A DNA stretch of 9,460 nt, taken from Deltaproteobacteria bacterium. Its GTDB lineage: Bacteria; Desulfobacterota; Syntrophobacteria; BM002. The position numbers and the translations under genes are program-made. The notes under the pieces were generated by a model. The model saw only the letters and a program-made list of their open reading frames with translations, ran no database searches and had not been told where the DNA came from. The DNA lies in the NCBI GenBank assembly GCA_020350905.1, contig CP070843.1, positions 140,740 to 150,199 on the forward strand, given 5' to 3'. Of this stretch, positions 1 through 7,626 are shown piece by piece. Positions within the stretch are counted from its first letter, which is position 1, and each line of letters begins with the position of its first letter.

Positions 1-976
1 CAAAGGCTGCGGACCCGGGTTGTAGCTCGATGAATTTGACAGCTGGAATTTCGGCCAGCATCACCTTCCAGCCGGGCAGCCTGGTAATACGATGTGTCAG
101 CAACAACGCCAGTGACGATTTCGGATCACCATGGCGCTCCCGCATGTCAGCGATCAACCGGCGAAGTTCCGAGGAAACTGGCTCACTCTTTTCCACGAAA
201 AAATCCCGTGTTATGGTAACGCGATGGGTTTTGGACGCAGCTGCAAGTTCAAAGGTTACCATGGGGCTCTGTTGGAGTTCCGCCATGACACCAGACAGGC
301 GGTCATACAATTCTTGCTCAGAAGTGGCCTGATGAAGAGGATCGAAACGGGTGGTGCGGACAAATTCAGCGGCGATGCCCTTCACCCATTCAGTGTGCAG
401 ATAACTCAAGCCTTTTCCGGCAGCCGCTGCCAAGTCTTGTCGACTGAGGGGATCAGTCTGTTCGAGAAAGGTAACCACCGCCCGGTGCAAGTGTATGTCC
501 ACATGGAAGAGCAAGCTCTCAGTAGACGGCTCCGGGGCAGCCGCCACAGCCAGATCGATGAACCCTTTGACGGGCATCGCCAGATCGGCAGCCATTCCAA
601 GAATGAGCCCCAGCTGATCATGATTGTAGAAACCTGGAACGGCAATGACAACCTCATCCCCTCGGCTCCTGATGTTTTCCCAGATCTGGGCCAGGTGCGC
701 GTAGGCCATTTCTGCATGATTTTGCGCGGCGGGCGCGAAGCCCCTTTGGTTCAGAGGCTCGCTGCTCAGTTGATCCCAAAACCAGTTGGTTCCTCGGGGC
801 GGGTCAAGATGCGCCCTCCTTTCAGCCTCTCTGCCACAAATCAACCGGTTGTTTTCCTGAAAGGCACATCCCGGGCTCTCCATCTCTCCTTGGTCAATCC
901 TGATCAGTCCTCCAGAGTCGGGTGCTGCCGCCACCATAATGCCGGCATCGTTCAACTCCAGTCCTAGTATGCTCAT
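1..976 (-). CDS. Hsp70/actin-fold protein, nucleotide-binding loops degenerate (partial, 3' end outside window)
   Basis: This reading frame has no stop from the ATG at 976 to the window edge, giving 325 residues, so the C-terminus is missing. It looks like the N-terminal part of an Hsp70/actin-like ATPase domain. The start MSILGLELNDAG sits where Hsp70 has its first phosphate loop (IGIDLGTT). Residues 109-147 (VVIAVPGFYN, then LGMAADLAMPVKGFIDLAVAAA read in pieces) match the Hsp70 stretch VPAYFND to INEPTAAAIAYG. Residues 156-170 (LLFHVDIHLHRAVVT) sit where Hsp70 has its second phosphate loop FDLGGGT, but no glycine run is present. Residues 207-228 (RTTRFDPLH, then a YDRL) resemble divergent bacterial Hsp70-like proteins. 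No signal peptide or membrane helix is seen, so it is probably cytoplasmic. It lies 12 nt after the channel gene, and its ribosome-binding site overlaps that gene's stop. The fold is fairly sure. Loss of ATPase activity is inference. Confidence 0.8.
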   Translation of the reverse strand, partial: MSILGLELNDAGIMVAAAPDSGGLIRIDQGEMESPGCAFQENNRLICGREAERRAHLDPPRGTNWFWDQLSSEPLNQRGFAPAAQNHAEMAYAHLAQIWENIRSRGDEVVIAVPGFYNHDQLGLILGMAADLAMPVKGFIDLAVAAAPEPSTESLLFHVDIHLHRAVVTFLEQTDPLSRQDLAAAAGKGLSYLHTEWVKGIAAEFVRTTRFDPLHQATSEQELYDRLSGVMAELQQSPMVTFELAAASKTHRVTITRDFFVEKSEPVSSELRRLIADMRERHGDPKSSLALLLTHRITRLPGWKVMLAEIPAVKFIELQPGSAAF

Positions 977-984
977 TGTGCACA

Positions 985-990
985 CCTCTC
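985..990 (-). promoter_or_regulatory. Ribosome-binding site of the Hsp70-like gene
   Basis: GAGAGG lies 8 nt upstream of the ATG at 976 and overlaps the TGA stop of the preceding channel gene (989-991). This supports the chosen start and suggests coupled translation of the two genes. Confidence 0.65.
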
Positions 991-1792
991 AGGAAATATG
1001 AAGATGACGGGTAAGGTTCTGTTCACAGTAAGCCTCGGCATCCAGCACATAGCGCTCCTGCAGCAGCTGTAACTGATGGAGCAAGAACATGAGCACGATG
1101 CTGATCAGAAGGGCGATCAGGGTCGAATTGAAGGCTACTCCTAGGCTCTTGGTCACTCCGAAGATGTCTCCCTCGATCGCTTGGTGGGCTTTTCCAAGCG
1201 CCTCCCCGATACCCCGGACCGTTCCAATAAACCCCACCGAGGGAATGGCCCAGGCAATGTACCTGATCATAGACAGTTCAGATTCGAGCCGTTCTCCCTC
1301 CGAGGCGCAATAGGCATGGGTGGCACTGGCAACGTCTTGGATATTATGGGTGGTACCAAACCGGTGCAGGGCAGCAAGTAAAGCTCGCGGCAGCAGGGCT
1401 GACCGTTGAGGTGGCGGTAGCGCCTGAATGTGACGGGACAGATCGTGAGTGTCTTCAGGTAATATGCGGATGCCCTCTTCTAGGGGAATCAGGTTCATAT
1501 GCAACAGAGCTCGCTGCCTGATAGTTGTGACCGCCTTGTAGCCCATGATGGCCAAGGCCCAGAACATGAGGATGAAACAGACTTCCTGTTCATAATCGCG
1601 TATGACCACATAAACTGAGCGTTCGGTCACGTAAGACTTATCTTCCATGAGCATGGCAGCCTGCTGTGCCAGAAACGAGTCTGCTCTCGGACGGATAATC
1701 GCTACATAAATTGCGTGGACCACGATGATCACAAGAATCAAGGAAAACAACTGGTAGATAAACTCGGTGGAAACCGGAAAGGGTTTTTTCAT
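989..1792 (-). CDS. MotA/TolQ/ExbB-family proton channel subunit
   Basis: This 267-aa inner-membrane protein has four hydrophobic segments, at about residues 12-33, 70-88, 176-197 and 215-240. The last two form the hallmark MotA/TolQ/ExbB core: PSVGFIGTVRGIGEALGKA at 184-202 (Thr191 in the family's G-T-V position) and GVAFNSTLIALLISIVL at 218-234 (Thr224). A loop of roughly 85 residues between helices 2 and 3 would be cytoplasmic. Family members form pentameric channels that use the proton motive force to drive a partner (ExbD, TolR or MotB). The frame is open upstream to 2056, but I start at the ATG at 1792. It has a good ribosome-binding site and begins MKKPFPV just before the first helix, and the longer version would overlap most of the small upstream gene. 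The needed aspartate-bearing partner is not seen in this window. The family call is secure; what the channel energises is unknown. Confidence 0.88.
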   Translation of the reverse strand: MKKPFPVSTEFIYQLFSLILVIIVVHAIYVAIIRPRADSFLAQQAAMLMEDKSYVTERSVYVVIRDYEQEVCFILMFWALAIMGYKAVTTIRQRALLHMNLIPLEEGIRILPEDTHDLSRHIQALPPPQRSALLPRALLAALHRFGTTHNIQDVASATHAYCASEGERLESELSMIRYIAWAIPSVGFIGTVRGIGEALGKAHQAIEGDIFGVTKSLGVAFNSTLIALLISIVLMFLLHQLQLLQERYVLDAEAYCEQNLTRHLHIS

Positions 1793-1798
1793 GTCGAT

Positions 1799-1804
1799 TC
1801 TCTC
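1799..1804 (-). promoter_or_regulatory. Ribosome-binding site of the channel gene
   Basis: GAGAGA lies 6 nt upstream of the ATG at 1792. It decides this start over the longer open frame that begins at 2056. Confidence 0.55.
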
Positions 1805-1868
1805 AGAGTCAGGCTGTCTTCCAGCCACACTCCCATTTACTATCCCCGCCAAAACCTCGAGCTGTGGG

Positions 1869-2219
1869 CTAAATTCCCACCGGAAAATCAACTGCTTGAT
1901 CAGGGGCAATTCGTTCCGAGGGAACAAAATCCTTGAAAAGAGGGGCCTTTCCCTGGGAGGCTGAACCGGCTCTGCCCGGTTCAGCCTTGGGTTCATCTTC
2001 CCTGCCCTCATTCGAGCGAGACGACTCCTTTTGGTCAGGGGCCGGGGTTTTGCCATCTCCCGGATCTTTGAACGCCATCTGGTTGTTCACCCTTGTATCC
2101 GAATCGGCCTTTCTGGAGGAATCATTTCTAATTGCCTCATCTCCTACCCCTAAAGACACCCCCAGCGCAAGGTTTAACACCACCAATGACGTCAACATTG
2201 TGTGCTTATACCAATTCAT
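1869..2219 (-). CDS. Small exported or membrane-anchored protein, unknown function
   Basis: This 116-aa protein has an N-terminal hydrophobic segment (about residues 7-26, LTSLVVLNLALGVSLGVG), then a hydrophilic, low-complexity stretch (about 30-90) rich in Asp, Glu, Lys, Ser, Pro and Gly. It ends in a more ordered tail, FKDFVPSERIAPDQAVDFPVGI read in pieces from residue 95. The ATG at 2219 shares one base with the TGA stop of the preceding 820-aa gene (TGATG), a common sign of translational coupling, so I prefer it to the frame opening at 2255. The gene lies 76 nt before the channel gene, where an ExbD/TolR-like partner might be expected. However, its hydrophobic segment carries no internal aspartate and no ExbD-like domain is evident. 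The hydrophobic segment may be a signal peptide or a membrane anchor. I do not recognise the family. Confidence 0.7.
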   Translation of the reverse strand: MNWYKHTMLTSLVVLNLALGVSLGVGDEAIRNDSSRKADSDTRVNNQMAFKDPGDGKTPAPDQKESSRSNEGREDEPKAEPGRAGSASQGKAPLFKDFVPSERIAPDQAVDFPVGI

Positions 2220-4681
2220 CACTTCTTCTGAGGAAGCTCGTCCAGGTAACGGCAAAGGCGGAAACCAAGATCCGACCGCTTGCCGTTACTGTAATCACGG
2301 TATGATCCTCTCAGCGCACTGATGCTAGCGTGTTTCCAACTGGAGCCTTTGACCACTCGATGTTTTCCCTGCAAGGGGCCTGAAGGATCGAAGTATACCA
2401 TGCGGGCGGAATATGAATAGATTGAATAGTTGTCGTGACACCATTCAGCCACGTTCCCTCCCAGGTCATGCAGGCCCAACTCGTTGGGCCTGAATGAACC
2501 CGGCGGGGCGGTGACCGGGTAGCCATCATCATAATTCTCCAGATAATAGGCCACTATACCTCTGGCGGCAAGGTCAGCGACGTTCACTGACTGTGGTGGT
2601 GGTGGAAAGTTGTCTCCCCAAGGGTATTTCATAGTGGCCTTGCTGCTTGTGAAGCGGGCGCTGTATTCCCATTCTGCTTCCGTCGGGAGGCGATACCCAG
2701 TGCCCATGGGTTCTGCGGCCACTAGTTTATCCCCCCGTTTGATGTAGACCGGTGGCAAGGACTCTTTGGCGCTCAACCAGTTGCAAAACAGTGCGGCCTG
2801 TTCCCAGGTCACCTGGACCACGGGCTGATCATCTCTATTCAGACTTTTCCCCTTCATCGCCCCAGAGTTATGCCCTTCGAGAAATTCCCTGAATTCTCTA
2901 TTGGTTACCTCTCGAGTGCCCATGTAGAACGGTCTTTTCAGTACGACGTTACGCAGAGTCTCATTGGACCGGCGCCCTTGTTCCCTGCGTGATGACCCCA
3001 TGGTAAAGGGTTTTGGTCGAATGAGCTTTAGGGTATACTCATTGGCTGCTTGAATTACAAGGGGTAGGCCAATCTTCTGAACCAGCTGTCTGTCCAGAGC
3101 AACTCTTAGCTCCTGGGTAAACCCGGGACGGGGGGTGAGCCTGGTCCGGAAGGGTTTATAGCCCTCCTTCCTGAACTCAAGCTGGTGCTCCACCGAGATG
3201 AGACGCAATTTCTCCGGCGCAGCACCCTTTGGTTCGCCATCTATCAGGAGTTCAGCATCCTCAGGCTCTACCACAAGGAGAATAATGCCAACTCTTGGCG
3301 TTAGATTTATGGTGAGCTTTCTCAGTTCGGCGGAAGGGACTTTGACCTTCCGGGCGATCCTCTCGTATCCAGGTTTGGAAAGCCGCACGATATGCTCGAC
3401 ATCAGGGTGCAGAGGTATCTGCAGGGGCGTCCGTCCCATATAGGTATCGCCAACAGTCACACTCGCGCCGGAGGGATTGCTCCTGAGGGCAAGCTTTCCA
3501 TCCGCCGGCTGCAAGCGTATCTCACCCAATATCTGATGTCTATTTGCCTCCACCTCCACTTGAGCCTGCCATGTTTTGTAACGGTCGGCACTCAGTTCCA
3601 GCCTACGGGTGCCCTCCATGAGTTCCAACAGGAGGGGCGTTTTGCCAAAAAGGTCTCCATCCACTCGAACATTCGCCCCTGCAGGCACAGAGCCTATTGT
3701 AAGTGTGCCCCAGGCTGGCGCCAGGGAAAACGTTGCGGTCTGCAATGTGCCTCCGCCTTCGATTTCCACGAAGGTCTGCAACGCCCTGTATTTCTTGGCA
3801 CGGATTTCCAGTCGTCGTTGGCCCGGTTTTATCTCCACCGCCTTGAGGGGTGTTACGCCTATTTCCTCGCCGTCGATATAGATCTGGGCCCCCTCGATGA
3901 AGGCTGCAGGCTGGCCCTCAGGGTAAACTTCAACCGTTAACATCCCCGGAAGTTTCTCCATGACCAGAAGTACGGTCTGACTCTTTTCAGCTGCCACCGA
4001 AATGGACTGTTCTAGCGGATAATAGCCCTGCTTGAAAGCTCTCAAAGTATATTCCCCGGGCCGCAGAAGGTAATATCCTCCCAACCTGGGCGTAATGATG
4101 CTCCCACTCATGGAAATCCTCTCGGGCGCTGGATCGATCCTGACCACTACCTGACTCGCCGTAAACACAAACCAGGCTGAGACTGCCAGCAGCATAAGCA
4201 TCAGACCCAGTGGGGCCCAAACCAGCCATCTCAAGAAAGGGGGGGGCTTTGGCCGTTGACGACCAGTGCGAAAAGGTATCGGTTTAATCTCCCGCGGTTG
4301 AACCGGGGGGGCGACCTCGGGAGGGGCCAGCTGCGATGTATGGTCAGCGCCAGACACCCTGAAGATTATCTCATCATCATGCGCCAGGAGCTCGATGTCA
4401 CACGAACCTACGGAGAGTGTATCGCCGTTACTCAGTTCGGCTAAACCCTTCAGCTTCAAGCGGTTGTGCCATACAGTGACCCCCATTTCCGCTGCCCGCA
4501 CATGGAGGCGACCCTCTGACAACTCAATATAGATGGCCTCATCTTTTTCACTCAGGCCCAAAACCTGGATAGCGGCAGCAGGGCTGCCGCTGACAACGAT
4601 GGGAAAGTCACCTTCCGTTAAAAGCCTTTCGCCCGTATGATCACGGATTTTCAATTTCTTACTCAAATCTTGATCCTGCAT
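2219..4681 (-). CDS. FHA-like / transmembrane / PEGA-repeat / FGE-sulfatase-fold protein
   Basis: This 820-aa multidomain protein is anchored in the inner membrane. Residues 9-110 look like a divergent FHA domain (beta-rich, ending NGDTLSVGSCDIEL at 85-98) without the usual GR...S..H phosphothreonine-binding residues. A Pro-rich linker and basic stretch (120-150) precede one membrane helix at 151-173, which predicts an N-in, C-out topology. Five PEGA-type repeats follow (about 180-240, 247-320, 325-391, 395-460, 465-530), with units such as SVPAGANVRVDGDLFGKTPL and SNPSGASVTVGDTYMGRTPL. Residues 548-812 form an FGE/SUMF1 domain: PFTMGS, FYMGTREVTNREF, QPVVQVTWEQAALFCNWLS, YRLPTEAEWEYSAR, LGLHDLGGNVAEWCHDNY and a GFRLCR end. 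The two catalytic cysteines of true FGE are absent (His784 and Ala789 by motif alignment), so sulfatase activation is unlikely. The start overlaps the upstream gene by 19 nt and has only a weak ribosome-binding site, suggesting coupled translation. Confidence 0.88.
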   Translation of the reverse strand: MQDQDLSKKLKIRDHTGERLLTEGDFPIVVSGSPAAAIQVLGLSEKDEAIYIELSEGRLHVRAAEMGVTVWHNRLKLKGLAELSNGDTLSVGSCDIELLAHDDEIIFRVSGADHTSQLAPPEVAPPVQPREIKPIPFRTGRQRPKPPPFLRWLVWAPLGLMLMLLAVSAWFVFTASQVVVRIDPAPERISMSGSIITPRLGGYYLLRPGEYTLRAFKQGYYPLEQSISVAAEKSQTVLLVMEKLPGMLTVEVYPEGQPAAFIEGAQIYIDGEEIGVTPLKAVEIKPGQRRLEIRAKKYRALQTFVEIEGGGTLQTATFSLAPAWGTLTIGSVPAGANVRVDGDLFGKTPLLLELMEGTRRLELSADRYKTWQAQVEVEANRHQILGEIRLQPADGKLALRSNPSGASVTVGDTYMGRTPLQIPLHPDVEHIVRLSKPGYERIARKVKVPSAELRKLTINLTPRVGIILLVVEPEDAELLIDGEPKGAAPEKLRLISVEHQLEFRKEGYKPFRTRLTPRPGFTQELRVALDRQLVQKIGLPLVIQAANEYTLKLIRPKPFTMGSSRREQGRRSNETLRNVVLKRPFYMGTREVTNREFREFLEGHNSGAMKGKSLNRDDQPVVQVTWEQAALFCNWLSAKESLPPVYIKRGDKLVAAEPMGTGYRLPTEAEWEYSARFTSSKATMKYPWGDNFPPPPQSVNVADLAARGIVAYYLENYDDGYPVTAPPGSFRPNELGLHDLGGNVAEWCHDNYSIYSYSARMVYFDPSGPLQGKHRVVKGSSWKHASISALRGSYRDYSNGKRSDLGFRLCRYLDELPQKK

Positions 4682-6195
4682 ATCACGGTAAAGCGCAATG
4701 GCTGCTGGCCGGGCTTGACCACGATCTCTTTCCTGAAATCCTGATAGCCATCCCTGACGCCCACCACTGTGTATGTACCGGGCCGCAAATACAAATCATA
4801 GACATCGAACTGACCCAACTTTCCCACCCGATACACGGCCACCTTCGTGAGATTATCGGACACCAGTGTGACTTTTACCGACCTCTGGGCTACCGCAACC
4901 AGCTGATGCAGTTTCTCTATTTGGGCCGCAAGCCGCCCACCTCTTGGCTCAACCTGCTCGACCTCTTCGAGGAGCAACTCCGCATTGGCAAGGTGGCGTT
5001 GGGATTCCAGAACGGACGGCCTTTCGAGATAGAAATTGATCCGCTTTGCGGTCCGGATCTGTTCCAGCGAGCGATTCCTGCCCCGAATGGCGAACTCTAC
5101 CTGCGGATCCATTTCGAGGACTGCCAGATAGTGCTCCAAGGCCTGGCGCCAGTCTTCCGACTGCTCGGCCTCCACTGCCTTCTTTCGCAGGTTCTCCAAA
5201 CGAGCCAGTCTGATGGCCTCGTTCACTAGGGCCAGTGCATGCCTGACCTGATCAGAGTCCGGTCTGAAGGTTTGAGCCTTTAACAACGATGACCTGGCGC
5301 GTTGGTAATCGTGATTGTGGTAGGCTGTCAATCCTGCCGACATGAATTGTTGAAACTTCTCCTCGGCGATGAGAGCTTTGACCCGGCCAAAACCCTCCCG
5401 GGCCCCCTGCGATTCAGGATCCAGTCTTAAAGCCTCCTGGTAATCGGTGAGTGCAAAAGAGAGGTTGTTGTTTTGCTCATGACCCTTTGCCGAGGTGAGC
5501 AGGGCCATAACGGCTTCGAAGTTTTTCGCTCTTTTAAGGCCGCGTTGGGCAGACTCGTTTGCTGGGTCAAGCAGCAGCGCTACGGTGAATTTTTGCTGTG
5601 CGGTTTCACTATCTCCTTCGGCCAGAGCCAGACTGGCCTCGTCGAGGAGACGACCCAGTGCGCTCTCGGTTCGATTTGTCAGTTCCTCTGCTTTGGCGGC
5701 GGCCTTAGCATATTTGAGAGCGGCGGACATGTAGTGTTCCTCAAGGAAAGAGGCATCAGCCTCGCGACCGAGTTGAGCCATTCGCTCATAAGCGTCGCCT
5801 CCCCATGCTGCTGCACCTTTATCTTCCAACACCTTCTGCGCGCGCACGAAGTCAGCGAGCCTTTGCTCCGCTTCCTCCTTTTCCTCTGCGATTCGGACCA
5901 GGTCAAGGGTCGCAGTCTCCCCCACTCCACTCTCACTCAATGGAGCTTCACCCCGGACCTTTCTCCCCTCGAGTTCCGGTGCGGAAATGACCTCAGGAGC
6001 GCGATGATGGACCGGGTTTTTCGACAGGTAAAGGAGAAGCAGAGCACCGCCACCCACCAGAGCAATAAATGTCAGGGTAAGCGCAGCGACTTTTCCCAGG
6101 TTTTTCCACCGAGAGGTGAACCGCTGAGCACCGGTATCGTTCCCGGGCACTTGGACCGGACTGATGATCTCAACCTTGTCAACTCGATCCTTCAT
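4663..6195 (-). CDS. Inner-membrane TPR-like protein with C-terminal PEGA-like domain
   Basis: This 510-aa protein has a short basic cytoplasmic N-terminus (KNLGK just before the helix), one membrane helix at about 35-57 (ALTLTFIALVGGGALLLLYL), and the rest in the periplasm. Residues 100-170 are charged and helical. From about 180 to 435 helix pairs resemble tetratricopeptide repeats, for example SFALTDYQEALRLDPES (246-262), YQRARSSLLKAQTFRPDS (297-314) and WRQALEHYLAVLEMDPQ (349-365). Residues 438-510 form a PEGA-like beta domain (YLRPGTYTVVGVRDGY, then EIVVKPGQQP), close in style to the first repeat of the next gene's product. TPR regions normally bind partner proteins, so a scaffold role is likely. 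I choose the ATG at 6195 because GGG lies 7 nt upstream. An adjacent in-frame GTG at 6198 would add one residue. The stop overlaps the next gene's start by 19 nt. Confidence 0.85.
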   Translation of the reverse strand: MKDRVDKVEIISPVQVPGNDTGAQRFTSRWKNLGKVAALTLTFIALVGGGALLLLYLSKNPVHHRAPEVISAPELEGRKVRGEAPLSESGVGETATLDLVRIAEEKEEAEQRLADFVRAQKVLEDKGAAAWGGDAYERMAQLGREADASFLEEHYMSAALKYAKAAAKAEELTNRTESALGRLLDEASLALAEGDSETAQQKFTVALLLDPANESAQRGLKRAKNFEAVMALLTSAKGHEQNNNLSFALTDYQEALRLDPESQGAREGFGRVKALIAEEKFQQFMSAGLTAYHNHDYQRARSSLLKAQTFRPDSDQVRHALALVNEAIRLARLENLRKKAVEAEQSEDWRQALEHYLAVLEMDPQVEFAIRGRNRSLEQIRTAKRINFYLERPSVLESQRHLANAELLLEEVEQVEPRGGRLAAQIEKLHQLVAVAQRSVKVTLVSDNLTKVAVYRVGKLGQFDVYDLYLRPGTYTVVGVRDGYQDFRKEIVVKPGQQPLRFTVICRIKI

Positions 6196-6288
6196 CACAG
6201 TACCCGGCTTTATACAGCTCGCCCATTCAAGGCGGTCTTGAGATAAGCGGAAAGAATGCCACCCAGAGCGCTAGTTTTCGGATGTACA
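6196..6288. other. Intergenic gap of 93 bases inside the operon
   Basis: This is the widest gap between genes of the operon. I see no strong hairpin followed by a T-run and no well-spaced promoter pair on the minus strand. A TATAAA occurs just upstream of the TPR gene but has no partner box at usual spacing. Transcription probably reads through. Confidence 0.4.
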
Positions 6289-7614
6289 CTAGTTGGTGTT
6301 CATCCAGAAATACCCTTCCCCGCCCCCTTCTCCCGAATGAGCGGGGCCTTCGCCAGCGGGGAGGATATTCGTGGGGTTTTCGGACTGGACACCGTTTTCT
6401 TGCTCAACGGTCTGATCTGCCTGAGAGTCATCGAGTTGATCAAAGCCGGTTTCGGCGAAATATATTTTACGCAGCAACTCTCGCCAGTGGAGATACTGCT
6501 CCTCCGCCGAACCGGTTAACTCGTACTGATTACCTTCGAACTCCATGACCACGGGTTTCATATCCCTGCCAAATGAGTCGCTGAGTTCCTGAATGGCCGC
6601 AGCATGAATCTCCTGCTGTTTCGAAACATTGATGCCGTCTACTACCAGCGCCCCCCCTCCGATGATCATGATATTCTGCATGGCGTTGGTACCTTGCACG
6701 TCACTGGCGTCCATGGCTATGGCCAGAGCCATCAATAACGCCCCGCCCGCCATCCGCTTGTATGAAGCCCACTTTATTTCACGTAGCGCAGTCCTCTCCT
6801 TTAGATTAAATCTACGCCATTCCTCATAGGCTGGCCACATCTCGTTGTAGAAGCCGTCGTAGTACTCATTCAGGGTGTCCACATACATATTATCCCTCTC
6901 CCGCACTCTCAGAACCCGTTCCATCTGCGGATCACCGTCTGCGGGGAGGCGCTTGATAGTGGCCTTGCCTTCATTATCCACAGCCAGATAATCGCCAAAG
7001 GCATCTGGGGAAAATGCTTGGGCAAACTCCAGTCTTGAAATCATCCTAATTTTCTGGACTTCGGCAGAACTCAACTGATTCCGGTAGGCAGCCATGTCAT
7101 TGGCCACCGTGTTATAGAGATCCTGAAAGGCATCTCTACTGCCAGGGGCATTACCGGTATAATAATCCTCCGTGGCCTTGGCTTTGTATTTCTTACGAAT
7201 CCAGGTGTTTCCAGCAGAATCGATCACGTCAATTTTCAGAATCAACCATTCACCGTTTGACTCAAGGACCTCACCTTTGACCATCACATCGACTCCATCA
7301 GTTTCATTGGGGATAATGCGCACAGCGCCCCAGTAACTGCTCTCCTGCAAGGTGTTTTTAAGGTTATAGGGAATATAGTGGCATTCTGCTTTTCTCACGT
7401 CCGGATGCGTACCTTCTTTTTTCGCCTTTTTTTCAGTTAGCTCGACAGTCTCAAATACGCTGATCCCCACATCCAGCAACTCGTCCTCAGGAATTTCCTT
7501 TTGAGCCTGATGCATTGGGGTGGGAACAATCGTTTGGGCTCTGTGGGTGGCACAACCGCTGACAATGAGGAAAAAGATTGAGATCAAAAGGGCATGGCCG
7601 ACTGAGACTTTCAT
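6289..7614 (-). CDS. Outer-membrane-type lipoprotein, unknown family
   Basis: This 441-aa protein has a lipoprotein signal: basic start, hydrophobic core ALLISIFFLIV and lipobox VSGC with Cys21. Residue +2 is Ala, not Asp, which by the Lol rule favours sorting to the outer membrane. Residues 41-145 carry a mixed alpha/beta region (PEDELLDVGISVFE, SSYWGAVRIIP, WLILKIDVIDSAGNTW) reminiscent of lipoproteins that assemble envelope complexes, but I cannot name the family. Residues 230-285 are Trp/Tyr-rich and charged. Two weakly hydrophobic Gly/Ala segments follow (289-304, GALLMALAIAM; and 313-328, NIMIIGGGALVVDGI). The last 50 residues are acidic and glycine-rich. The ATG at 7614 has GAGGTG upstream, and the gene begins 12 nt after the previous stop. 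Its place in the operon suggests it is the outer-membrane part of the same assembly, which is inference. Confidence 0.82.
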   Translation of the reverse strand: MKVSVGHALLISIFFLIVSGCATHRAQTIVPTPMHQAQKEIPEDELLDVGISVFETVELTEKKAKKEGTHPDVRKAECHYIPYNLKNTLQESSYWGAVRIIPNETDGVDVMVKGEVLESNGEWLILKIDVIDSAGNTWIRKKYKAKATEDYYTGNAPGSRDAFQDLYNTVANDMAAYRNQLSSAEVQKIRMISRLEFAQAFSPDAFGDYLAVDNEGKATIKRLPADGDPQMERVLRVRERDNMYVDTLNEYYDGFYNEMWPAYEEWRRFNLKERTALREIKWASYKRMAGGALLMALAIAMDASDVQGTNAMQNIMIIGGGALVVDGINVSKQQEIHAAAIQELSDSFGRDMKPVVMEFEGNQYELTGSAEEQYLHWRELLRKIYFAETGFDQLDDSQADQTVEQENGVQSENPTNILPAGEGPAHSGEGGGEGYFWMNTN

Positions 7615-7619
7615 TGGGG

Positions 7620-7625
7620 CACCTC
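7620..7625 (-). promoter_or_regulatory. Ribosome-binding site of the lipoprotein gene
   Basis: GAGGTG lies 5 nt upstream of the ATG at 7614 (its GAGG core 7 nt upstream). It sits in the 12-nt gap just after the TAA stop of the preceding gene, and it supports the chosen start. Confidence 0.6.
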
Positions 7626-7626
7626 A

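Noticed and set aside
131..967. 278-aa open frame on the plus strand
   Set aside because: It lies antisense to the Hsp70-like frame, whose protein has recognisable family motifs. The plus-strand translation has no recognisable domain.
1793..2056. 88-residue N-terminal extension of the channel protein
   Set aside because: It overlaps the small gene in another frame, reads as basic non-domain sequence, and the internal ATG at 1792 has a good ribosome-binding site.
5473..6246. 257-aa open frame on the plus strand
   Set aside because: It is antisense to the TPR-PEGA gene and its translation is Cys/Ser/Phe-rich with no recognisable motif.
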